Below, piece by piece: positions 1 through 7,297 of a stretch of 19,059 bases of DNA. Made by a program: the position numbers and the translations under genes. Positions within the stretch are counted from its first letter, which is position 1. Each line of letters starts with the position of its first letter. The notes beneath the pieces are model-generated. The model was not told the DNA's origin. It saw nothing but the letters and a program-made list of their open reading frames with translations, and did no database searches. Origin of the DNA: an uncultured Granulosicoccaceae bacterium (lineage in GTDB: Bacteria; Pseudomonadota; Gammaproteobacteria; Granulosicoccales; Granulosicoccaceae); contig CALFBL010000139.1 of NCBI GenBank assembly GCA_937951695.1, positions 1 through 19,059 on the forward strand, in the 5' to 3' direction.

Positions 1-96
1 ATGTGATTATGTGATTATGTGATTATGTGATTATGTGATTATGTGATTATGTGATTATGTGATTATGTGATTATGTGATTATATGATTATGTGATC
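1..96. repeat. Tandem array of an 8-bp repeat, 12 units
   Basis: The unit ATGTGATT is repeated head to tail from the first base of the window. Units 1-10 (1-80) are identical, unit 11 (81-88) has one G-to-A change, and unit 12 (89-96) ends in C instead of T. The array may extend left beyond the window. It lies about 40 bases past the stop codon of the broken tctAB gene and is not in any recognised coding frame. Such short perfect arrays change copy number by slippage. An 8-bp unit would shift reading frame if translated, but no gene here reads through it. Confidence 0.95.
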
Positions 97-134
97 ACTT
101 GGATAGGAATTCATCCCAGAGGCCACGGCAGGGT

Positions 135-1870
135 CTAAATCGTTTGTAGCCAACCGGGTGGAAAGTCTCGTTTAAGCATCCAAGCCATTCCAAGCATAAT
201 CACCAAACCTGAAAAGCACAGTATCAGGGTGCGGATCCAACTGGTGTTTGCACGTAGCTTGAAAAACAGCAATAGAAAACCGGTCAAGGCGATGATGAAC
301 CCGAAAAATGCAGTGGCCAGCAGCAAGCCGGCGAACCAGGAGAGCGTGGCCCATAAGCCACTAGGGGACTTTGCATCGTCGCCTTCGAACTCACGGTCGG
401 CAAATACGGCATCGGTTTCGGGTCTAAGACACATCTGCGCGAACAGTATGAGGCAACAGATCAAGGTGATGGTAGCAACCGTCTGCGGAAAGATGGCGTC
501 GACACGAGCGTAATTTGGAATGCTGGCAACGTTCACTAACATAGTAATAACAAAGGCCATCGCGATTATTAAAAAGACCAAGGGCGCACGTTTGCGTCCA
601 GCAGGTACAGCGCCTTCGGCCTGAATGTACTTGCCCTGACGCAACCCCAATATCACTGAGACAAGCGGGATAACGATTAATGCCAACACAATCGGGCTAA
701 ACATATAACCCAGTGCGCCCTCCAACCCATCGTTTCGATACCGTATGTTCGCTATCTGCACGGCGTTGTTGGAGAAGTTTTCTACCGGGTTGGCCAATAC
801 AAAGCCGATCAGAAACGCAGGACGTGACCAATAAAAACGTCTAAGGAAAATACCCACCAAACCAATCACAAACAAAGTGACCAGATCCAACAGGTTCTGC
901 CCCGATTGAAACGCTGCGAAGGCTATAATCACAAACACAAACGGGGCAATCAGTTCAAAGCGTATGTTCGTTAACTTGGATATTTGCGGCGAGAAAACAA
1001 TGCAGCATAGGGTACCCACAGCGTTTCCCAGCGCCAACATCCAGACAATAGCGTAGGTAAATCGAGGTTGTTTTTCAACATCACCTGGCCAACTTCCAGC
1101 TGCCCGGTTCCCAGCAAAGACAGGGCACCAATGAAGATCGCCATCGAACCCGATCCGGTTATGCCAAACAATAAAGTCGGTACCAGGTCGCCACCTTCCT
1201 TTGCGTTGTTGGCGCTTTCAGGGCCAATCACACCCCGAATTTCGCTGTTACCGAATTTGGATTTGTCTTTGGTTGTTTGTACCGTATGGCCGTAAGCGAT
1301 CCAGTCCACCACCGATCCCCCCAGTTCGGGTATTACGCCGACCATCACCCCAATTAACGAACAGCGCATCGATAGCCATTTGTTTGTCCACCAGTCCTTG
1401 ATGCCCTCGAGCCAACCAACGCCCATTTGTCCATCTTGGTTGATGGCGCGATCGCGTCTTAACAACGCAATGATTTCGGGAATAGCGAATATACCGAGCC
1501 CGACGATCACGAGTTTCACACCGTCAAGAAAGTAGGGGTAATCGTAACTGGTCATACGCAGCTCCCCGTTGAAAGGGCCTTCACCGATGCTGGCAAGCAA
1601 AATACCCAGCCCCGCTGAGGCTATTCCTTTGAGCGCTATACGCCCTGCCAGTATTCCCACCATTGATAGCCCGAATACCGACACCATCAGCAATTCAGGT
1701 GACTGGAATTTGAGTACGATTGGGCGGGCGATCAAAATAAAAAAAGTCAGAAACGCCGCACCAACAAGACCACCGAACAACGATGAGGCAAACGCTGCTG
1801 ATAGGGCTCGTGCCGCCATGCCGCGCTTGGCAAGTGGGAAGCCGTCCAGCACCGTGGTTGCCTGTTTCTT
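135..1870 (-). pseudogene. Broken tctA-tctB fusion (tripartite tricarboxylate transporter membrane subunits)
   Basis: This is the remnant of a TctA-family permease, the large membrane subunit of tripartite tricarboxylate transporters. Homology starts abruptly near 1865 with the family segment ATTVLDGFPLAKRG, so roughly the first 90 residues of a normal TctA are gone. TctA sequence continues through the YPYFLDGVKLVIVGLGIFA region to about 1060, where one base is missing. After the shift it resumes as TYAIVWMLALGN and runs to a stop at 135. From about 596 down to 138 the C-terminal 150 residues look like TctB, the small four-helix subunit, ending with the typical PPGWL segment, so the ancestral gene was a TctA-TctB fusion. 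No solute-binding TctC gene is nearby. The missing start plus the frameshift make function unlikely. The domain calls come from motif memory, not alignment. Confidence 0.82.
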
Positions 1871-2607
1871 CGTCGCTATCCCGTTCTCGAAGATGGCGCA
1901 CGGATTTTTCGCATGGCCGCATTGTGCCGTGAAGCGCAGTTGAAGCGCGCGGTGCAGACCTGATGCTAATCGGACCGGATTACATGGATTCGAAGCGAAA
2001 ACAGGTGCCGTATCTAGCCTCATTGGGGCGATTATTGATACGCGCGGCCGCCGAGTGTTAGCGCCGGTGTAAAAGCGCGGAGGCGAGGGCGCGGTAGCCA
2101 GTTCAAGAGCCGCGGCTGGTCGATCAATGCTGTATACAAAGAAGAGATGGGTGGAGAAACCGCTGTAAGGGGGTAATTGGTCAGGTCCCAGTCATTTGAC
2201 GTATTAGACGGCTGGGCTCCAGCCAACTTGTCAATCAGCGGGCGAACAAGGAATCGGCAGCCGTATCATCGAACCGTGTCACTGCCGAAGTAAAGGCAAA
2301 GCGTCTGCCCGGCTCATTTCACACACTGTTGCGTTGGTTTGAATGGATTTCTCGACTACCTAGTGGTGAATTCCTACAATGGGGTATGCGAAGGGTATTT
2401 TTAAATACTACTATTAAGTGTTTCAGAGCCATTTTACTGTCTGCCAGCGTTCCCGTGTTATGGAGTAGGGTCAGAACTTGAGGCTTTCCCGATAGCATTG
2501 CAGTCTTCGGTAAAAATATAGCGAGAACTAAGTTTCGGCTGTGAATTCAATATATTGCGCAAAAGCATACGAGCACTATAGAAACTAGGCTTAGACTCAA
2601 TTAGATA
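1871..2607. other. Stretch without a recognisable gene
   Basis: The first part, to about 2230, is GC-rich and contains open frames on the minus strand that I do not recognise, including a 64-codon one at 2032-2226 ending in RLRAFTPALTLGGRAYQ. The second part, 2230-2607, becomes AT-rich and has stops in all frames. The lost 5' end of tctA cannot be found here in any frame. No tRNA, insertion sequence ends or convincing terminator are visible. It reads as decayed or rearranged DNA between the tctAB remnant and the next genes. Confidence 0.6.
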
Positions 2608-2907
2608 ATGAAACCGCTAAAATCAGTTGTATGTCGGTTGATAAACCGCTTGACAAAAGCAAATTCTAGTAGCTTTCTGGCTCATCCACCAAACCCTATT
2701 ACTGTCGGCTTATACCAGCATTTTAAAGGTAACCGCTACTATGTTTTCGGTACTGCGCGACATTCGGAAAATGAGGAGATCATGGTTGTGTACGCGTTGG
2801 AGCACAAGCGCGATGAACTTTGGGTGAGGCCATTGAAAATGTTCGAAGAGCCTGTTGAAACAGAAATGGGTGAAGTGCAGCGCTTTGTACGTATCCCTGA
2901 GTCTTAA
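2608..2907 (+). CDS. DUF1653 family protein
   Basis: This small cytoplasmic protein of 99 residues belongs to DUF1653. The family core spans about residues 31-97 and reads as GLYQHFKGNRYYVFGTARHS, then an EEIMVVYALE strand, LWVRPLKMFEE, and a closing RFVRIPE. These match the usual order in the family (GLYxHYKGxxYxVLGxARHSE, VVYRALY, LWVRPLxMF). Family members normally start just before the GLY segment and are about 65-75 residues long. The roughly 30 extra N-terminal residues here are unlike the family, so translation could start later, for example at the TTG at 2638; neither start has a good ribosome binding site. The biochemical function of DUF1653 is not known to me. The gene stands alone, about 100 bases ahead of the next one. 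Confidence 0.85.
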   Translation: MKPLKSVVCRLINRLTKANSSSFLAHPPNPITVGLYQHFKGNRYYVFGTARHSENEEIMVVYALEHKRDELWVRPLKMFEEPVETEMGEVQRFVRIPES

Positions 2908-2947
2908 TTCTGAGTCATGCAATCTACAGAATATAGAAATCAGTTAC

Positions 2948-2962
2948 AACACAAAATGTGTT
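2948..2962. promoter_or_regulatory. Short perfect inverted repeat between two genes
   Basis: AACACA and TGTGTT pair perfectly around a 3-base AAA spacer, followed by an A-rich stretch. It lies 40 bases upstream of the SAH-hydrolase-like gene, so it could be an operator or a weak stem. On the plus strand it lacks the T-run of a terminator. Confidence 0.25.
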
Positions 2963-3005
2963 CAAAAAATAAAAATCAGTTCATTCAACTCAGGTACTTT
3001 AATCA

Positions 3006-4313
3006 ATGAACGATCAAAACCAACAAGATGACATGCATCTTAGATTCTATAATCAAACAATAGCGAGAGTAAATGACGTTTGCGATACGAGTGATGATCT
3101 CTGTTTCGTTTATGTGCAGCACGCATTTACCCCGTTGATTACTCATATATCGTGTTTGCAGAACCGTTTCGCTGCACTGATACCAAAATCAAGTTCCTCC
3201 AGAAGCAACAGACATGTTGTAAAGCATTTGGAGAGTGAGTTTCCGAGACGTATCTATGCTGACATCACCCGTGTTCATCTGCGTAACACAGACTTTACGA
3301 TCAACCTATTAAAGCACGTCACGCGTGGGCGACGTTTCGCGATACTAGAGTACGGCGGATACTTCGCTCCGAGTGCAGAAGCAATCGCTAATGACCCAGA
3401 GTTGGGATCAACGCTGATTGGATTTGTCGAAGGAACAGAGAACGGAATCAAAGGTGCTGACGATGGATCAACTATTGGTTATCAACAGGTAGCGCATAAA
3501 ATAAAAAAGCCAATAATTTCAAAATCGAGATCACGAATAAAAAAAATTATGGATCAAGATATCGGCCCCGCTATTGTTGAATCCTGCAACAGCATACTGT
3601 ATCACTCGATTGGATTCGGTATTGAATCGAAACAATTCAGTACCGGGATTATTGGACTAGGCTCAATTGGCAGGGGCTTACTGAGGTATCTAAATAAAAA
3701 CAATATACGTCCGCGTGTTTTCGATATTGACTTAGCTGTCGTCGCAGAACTTGCGCATAATCTACAATTGGCAGTGTCTCAGGAAACACTGCTGGCTAAA
3801 AGTGATTTGATATTCTTGAATACTGGCAGTTGTTTTTTGGCGCAACAACCTAAACTACTGAAACACATCAAAGATAATGCAATATTAGTTCTTTGCACAT
3901 CAGGAGATGTTGAGGCCGGTATCCCGCAATTAATTGCTGCAAAGCATCTAGAGCTTGTTGAAGGTGATGCTAATGACCAAATTGCCACTTATAAAACGCG
4001 CGATGATAAATTCATTCGTATCATGCTTGGTGGCGACGGCATCGGGCAGGCGCCCAATTTGGTGGTTGAAATGGGTTCCGGCTCTCTGGCCAATCTGATG
4101 TCAGATATGGAGTTTTATGCGCTGGGCTGCCACCTTGCCTGCAACCGTACGCAGTTGCCTATTGGTTGTATTAGTGATTCACCCCTAGAAATTCAAAATA
4201 TAGTGCTTGAGCAATGGATGCAGGTTTTTCACCCCGAATGCACGTATACGCACGGGGAATCGACAACCCTGAGCGAGACCAAGCAGCCGCACCAAACGTG
4301 GGTTTCCAGTTAA
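3006..4313 (+). CDS. S-adenosylhomocysteine hydrolase-like NAD(P)-binding protein, diverged
   Basis: This 435-residue protein has the layout of adenosylhomocysteinase but low similarity. A Rossmann motif GLGSIG lies at residues 217-222 (G217, G219, G222), followed by an acidic end-of-strand FDID. Before it, the segment FVEGTENGIKG corresponds to the EETTTG region of the true enzyme. Segment KPIISKSRSRIKKIMD corresponds to the VNDSVTKSKFDN region. After it, IFLNTGSCF and the DNAILVLCTSGDVE segment parallel TTTGCKD and NIGHFDVE. Several residues that bind substrate or do catalysis in the true enzyme are absent, including the N-D of the NDSVTK region and the His of GHFD. Length is normal for the family (430-470). 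I infer a paralogue with another substrate, or a redox or binding role, rather than a housekeeping ahcY. The start is the first ATG, with a weak AGG upstream. Codon usage is AT-rich compared with gcv. Confidence 0.55.
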   Translation: MNDQNQQDDMHLRFYNQTIARVNDVCDTSDDLCFVYVQHAFTPLITHISCLQNRFAALIPKSSSSRSNRHVVKHLESEFPRRIYADITRVHLRNTDFTINLLKHVTRGRRFAILEYGGYFAPSAEAIANDPELGSTLIGFVEGTENGIKGADDGSTIGYQQVAHKIKKPIISKSRSRIKKIMDQDIGPAIVESCNSILYHSIGFGIESKQFSTGIIGLGSIGRGLLRYLNKNNIRPRVFDIDLAVVAELAHNLQLAVSQETLLAKSDLIFLNTGSCFLAQQPKLLKHIKDNAILVLCTSGDVEAGIPQLIAAKHLELVEGDANDQIATYKTRDDKFIRIMLGGDGIGQAPNLVVEMGSGSLANLMSDMEFYALGCHLACNRTQLPIGCISDSPLEIQNIVLEQWMQVFHPECTYTHGESTTLSETKQPHQTWVSS

Positions 4314-4495
4314 TAGATTGTACTTACATTCGCTCGGCTGTATTTTTAGGAAATTCAAGCTCAATCGACATTGCTTTCAGTATATGTTCGGCGCAGGAGT
4401 GTTGATTCAATACTTGGAAGTAACCGGTTGCACATTAAACTAAAATTTGGAACTGCCGATGCATACTTTGGGCGTTGTAAAGAATGTAAAACCGT

Positions 4496-4822
4496 ATGTC
4501 TAAGGTCCCCATGTTGTATGTTTATCAAGGCTCAGGTGATAGTACCGAGCGGTTCCAGGGCGGGTCTCAACTAGGTTTGGAGTGCTCTGCATGTTATTTG
4601 AACGTGCTTGCCGGTGAGTTCAGAGCATCCGACCTTTTATCTCTCTACCCTTTGGGGCAACAGTCTTACATGGCTTTAGATGGAGGAGCAGAACTTGGTG
4701 AATTGAATGCTATTGCTTGGTATTTAGCTGAAGGATTTGAAACGCACCCGGTTCAAGAACCGCCTGGATACCTCCCCAGAAATCAACTGATCACAGGAAA
4801 ATTCCAGAATTTGGCTGACTAA
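4496..4822 (+). CDS. Stand-alone glutathione S-transferase-like N-terminal domain
   Basis: This 108-residue protein resembles only the thioredoxin-fold N domain of glutathione S-transferases. Its clearest part is SLYPLGQQSYMALDGGAELGELNAIAWYLAEGF, given here as a whole span at about residues 49-79, which follows the family plan NPLGKVPAL...LTESNAIxxYLAE. The normal Ser of the glutathione-binding ES motif is replaced (E-L at that place), and the first strand lacks a clear catalytic Tyr, Ser or Cys context. The all-helical C domain of about 120 residues is missing; the frame ends after 25 more residues and a GGDEF gene begins 49 bases on. It could be a remnant of a longer GST or eEF1B-gamma-type protein, or a real one-domain protein. 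An internal ATG at 4511 with AAGG ahead of it is an alternative start. This is a motif-based call. Confidence 0.45.
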   Translation: MSKVPMLYVYQGSGDSTERFQGGSQLGLECSACYLNVLAGEFRASDLLSLYPLGQQSYMALDGGAELGELNAIAWYLAEGFETHPVQEPPGYLPRNQLITGKFQNLAD

Positions 4823-4870
4823 CGAGCATTTTCGCTCGATGAAATTTTATAACTATAAACTCAGATTTCT

Positions 4871-6898
4871 ATGACACTCGAAAGTTCCTTAGCTCAAGAA
4901 GCTGCCTTGCTTACGCAAAGGTTGTGCGAATTGGATAGATTGCACCATCCAGTTTGGGTTTTCGATCTGGATAATGCACGTATTTTGTGGTGTAACGAAA
5001 GCTCTTTGCAGGTGTGGCAGTCTGATTCTAAAGAAGAGTTGTTAAGTCGTGAAATGGAGGCTGATATGTCGGTGTCCGTGTCCAAACGCCTGAATCAATA
5101 CAAAGCTGACTTTTCTAGAGACGAATCAGCGCGGTTCACTGAGTTTTGGACCATGTATCCTAATGGTGAGCCAGTGACAGTAAATGTTGTTTTCAGCTCG
5201 TATAGGTTAAGCCCTGATCGTTTGTGCATGTTTTGTGAAGGTGTTGCTGACAATGCTACATGTGCTGAGACTTTGCGTAGATCGGAAGCTCTGTTGCATA
5301 CATCGGTGCACATTTCCTTGTACTCGTGTGCTGGTGCTCCACTGTATAGAAATCCTGCTTCTCGTAGTGCTGTTTCTTGCTCGACGAGCTTGCTCCAAGA
5401 TCATTTTATGGATAAGGATTTAGTACGTCAACTTGAAGATCCTGCTCTGGATGAAATACAAGCTATCACCAGTGTCAACTCGGTCAATGGTGTCGTATGG
5501 CACGATATTACTGCCCGTCGTTGTCGTGACGCGGTCTCTGGTGAGGCGGCTTGGATAATCAGCGAGGTAGATGTCTCAAAACTAAAAGCAACGGAAGAAC
5601 ATGCACAATTTTTAGCTGAACATGACACTCTGACCAAACTTCCTAATCGCAATTACGTATCAATCTATTTCCAACAACAAATCGATAAGGTTTTAATGGA
5701 GGGGAAGTCTGGGGCGTTGATATTTATCGATTTGGATAATTTTAAGACTGTAAACGATTCTCTGGGTCATGATGCAGGTGATCAACTTTTGGTGGAGGTG
5801 GCCGACCGGCTTCGAAGTCTTGAAAGGTCACAATATTCAATCGCTCGCCTCGGTGGGGATGAATTTCTTATGTTGATAAAGCCAATAGAAGGCGAACAAC
5901 ATCTTGAGTCGATCATGCAAAAAATAATTCAAGTTGTTTCTGTACCAATTACCTTATTAGGTCGTGAAGTTCAGGTTACGCCATCAATTGGTGTGGCGAT
6001 GTTCCCAAACACGGGTACACAAATACACGAATTGATGAGGCATGCCGATTTAGCGATGTACAAGGCAAAAGAGACAGGTAAAAACGATTTTGCGTACTTT
6101 TCCAAAGAGCTTGGAGATGCCGCGGAGTTGAGAATGAACCTAGTCTCAGAATTACGCTTGGCATTGAAGAGCAATCAGTTCGAAACGTATTTTCAACCAA
6201 GAGTTGATGTCAGTAGCAATATAGTTGTTGGAGCAGAGGCATTGGTTAGATGGAATCATCCCACAAAAGGGCTGGTGCAACCTGGGGATTTTATTGCTTT
6301 GTGTGAACAGTCTGGACTAATTTCAGAGCTGGGAAAAAATGTTTTTAGGGATGCTATTGTCGCGCAACGTGATTGGGCGGCGCAGGGGCACGATATTCGA
6401 ATATCGGTGAACTTATCACCGCTACAATTTGGTGAAGAATACCTGGTTGACGATTTACTCGACATCCTTGAAGAGCATCAGGGTAATCCGAAAAAGATTG
6501 AACTTGAAATAACAGAATCAGTTCTGTTGGGACATGACCAATGTACGATCGATAAGTTACATCGGCTTGTGGCTTGTGGATTCGAAATTGCAATTGATGA
6601 CTTTGGCACAGGGTATTCGAACCTTGCGTATTTGCATCGATATCCGATCAGTTGCCTCAAGATTGACCGATCCTTTATTGGCTCAATGGATAGCGCTTCA
6701 CCGATTATTGAGCTTATTGTTTCTATGGCAAAGTTATTCGACTTGTATGTTGTTGCAGAAGGTGTTGAAACGCGGGAGCAATTGGAGATGTTGCGTAAAT
6801 TATATTGTCAAGAATATCAAGGATACCTGTTCAGTAAGCCAACTGATTTCAATAGTTTTACCGCTCTATTGACCCGGCGTTACAGTATCGCTGCATAA
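4871..6898 (+). CDS. PAS-GGDEF-EAL cyclic di-GMP turnover protein
   Basis: This 675-residue protein combines diguanylate cyclase and c-di-GMP phosphodiesterase modules. Residues about 20-125 look like a PAS sensor fold (HPVWVFDLDNARILWCNESS); a second weak PAS-like stretch covers about 140-240. The GGDEF domain begins at HDTLTKLPNRNYVS and has an intact GGDEF at 328-332, preceded by FIDLDNFKTVNDSLGHDAGD. The inhibitory I-site position reads RSQY instead of RxxD, so product feedback is probably absent. The EAL domain has EAL at 456-458, then ELEITES, DDFGTGYSNLAYL, the KIDRSFI lysine and VVAEGVET, so metal and catalytic residues look complete. No signal peptide or membrane helix is seen, so it should be cytoplasmic. 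Which activity dominates cannot be told from sequence. It appears monocistronic; an 8-bp inverted repeat sits at its end. Confidence 0.95.
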   Translation: MTLESSLAQEAALLTQRLCELDRLHHPVWVFDLDNARILWCNESSLQVWQSDSKEELLSREMEADMSVSVSKRLNQYKADFSRDESARFTEFWTMYPNGEPVTVNVVFSSYRLSPDRLCMFCEGVADNATCAETLRRSEALLHTSVHISLYSCAGAPLYRNPASRSAVSCSTSLLQDHFMDKDLVRQLEDPALDEIQAITSVNSVNGVVWHDITARRCRDAVSGEAAWIISEVDVSKLKATEEHAQFLAEHDTLTKLPNRNYVSIYFQQQIDKVLMEGKSGALIFIDLDNFKTVNDSLGHDAGDQLLVEVADRLRSLERSQYSIARLGGDEFLMLIKPIEGEQHLESIMQKIIQVVSVPITLLGREVQVTPSIGVAMFPNTGTQIHELMRHADLAMYKAKETGKNDFAYFSKELGDAAELRMNLVSELRLALKSNQFETYFQPRVDVSSNIVVGAEALVRWNHPTKGLVQPGDFIALCEQSGLISELGKNVFRDAIVAQRDWAAQGHDIRISVNLSPLQFGEEYLVDDLLDILEEHQGNPKKIELEITESVLLGHDQCTIDKLHRLVACGFEIAIDDFGTGYSNLAYLHRYPISCLKIDRSFIGSMDSASPIIELIVSMAKLFDLYVVAEGVETREQLEMLRKLYCQEYQGYLFSKPTDFNSFTALLTRRYSIAA

Positions 6899-6939
6899 TC
6901 CGTGTTGTAAATAGGATAGTTACGCTTGGCGACACGGAT
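6898..6939. terminator. Possible weak terminator or stem after the GGDEF-EAL gene
   Basis: ATCCGTGT (6898-6905) and ACACGGAT (6932-6939) are perfect 8-bp inverted arms separated by 26 bases. There is no T-run after the second arm, so an intrinsic terminator is uncertain. It lies just before the glycine riboswitch promoter. Confidence 0.25.
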
Positions 6940-6952
6940 GCTGGCGTACCAC

Positions 6953-6980
6953 TTGCGTTTTCGCGGGTGTCGCGTATAGT
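6953..6980 (+). promoter_or_regulatory. Sigma70-like promoter of the glycine riboswitch-gcvTP unit
   Basis: TTGCGT (6953-6958) and TATAGT (6975-6980) are separated by 16 bases and resemble -35 and -10 boxes. Transcription would begin around 6986-6990, just ahead of the first aptamer helix at 7000, which is where a riboswitch leader should start. Confidence 0.55.
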
Positions 6981-6999
6981 TTTCATTGTGACGTGATTA

Positions 7000-7193
7000 A
7001 TTGGTGGGAGAGATCGGCATTTTCTGTCGACACCGAAGGCGCAACCGCCCGGAAACGCTCAGGTAACCCGGACTACCAATCCTAAGTCATCTCTGGAGAG
7101 TGGCTCAGCTCAACCGCTGAACGCCCACCCAAGGGGAAAGGGCCAAAGGGTTAATACCTTGGTTTGAATCTCTCAGGTTTCAGGACAGAGGGG
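7000..7193 (+). ncRNA. Tandem glycine riboswitch (two aptamers)
   Basis: Two glycine aptamers stand in series before gcvT. Aptamer 1 (7000-7080) closes with ATTGGT/ACCAAT and carries the conserved GGGAGAG start, ACCGAAGGCGCAA (7032-7044) and CTCAGG (7058-7063). A 10-base linker follows. Aptamer 2 (about 7088-7193) closes with CTCTG (7091-7095) against CAGAG (7186-7190), carries GGAGAG, a CACCCAAGGGG core and TCTCTCAGG (7169-7177). Glycine binding by such pairs normally turns on the glycine cleavage genes, which fits the gcvT-gcvP genes directly downstream. Aptamer 2 differs from the usual CCGAAGGGGCAA core at a few bases. Confidence 0.93.
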
Positions 7194-7202
7194 CATTGTA
7201 CG

Positions 7203-7258
7203 GCAATCCAATGCGTTTGGCGCATTGGCACCCCAGCGGGGATGTCTTTTCGGATTGC
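7203..7258 (+). promoter_or_regulatory. Expression platform of the glycine riboswitch
   Basis: A perfect hairpin forms between CCAATGCG (7208-7215) and CGCATTGG (7221-7228) with a 5-base loop. A second small stem, CCCC-AGC-GGGG (7231-7241), is followed by TGTCTTTT, which resembles a short terminator. Alternatively GCAATCC (7203-7209) can pair with GGATTGC (7252-7258). That long pairing shares bases 7208-7209 with the hairpin, so the two end states compete. This is consistent with a switch acting on transcription, but the terminator stem is short. No ribosome binding site is inside the pairing region; gcvT starts 40 bases later. Confidence 0.5.
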
Positions 7259-7297
7259 ATTGCATTGAACTCTACTGTGTTGATATGGCTGATCGAG

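Noticed and set aside
1..96. CRISPR array
   Set aside because: Units are 8 bp and directly adjacent with no spacers; this is a simple tandem repeat.
1040..1080. Programmed ribosomal frameshift joining the two tctA parts
   Set aside because: No slippery heptamer plus downstream structure is apparent, and the 5' end of the gene is missing as well, so decay is simpler.
2032..2226. 64-codon minus-strand open frame as a real gene
   Set aside because: No recognised family, no ribosome binding site, and it lies in compositionally odd, apparently decayed DNA.
4371..4574. 67-codon plus-strand open frame between the SAH-hydrolase-like and GST-like genes
   Set aside because: It overlaps the GST-like gene in another frame and resembles no known protein.
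7196..7297. N-terminal extension of gcvT from the upstream ATG
   Set aside because: These codons overlap the riboswitch platform and lack GcvT similarity; the start at 7298 gives the normal length and start.
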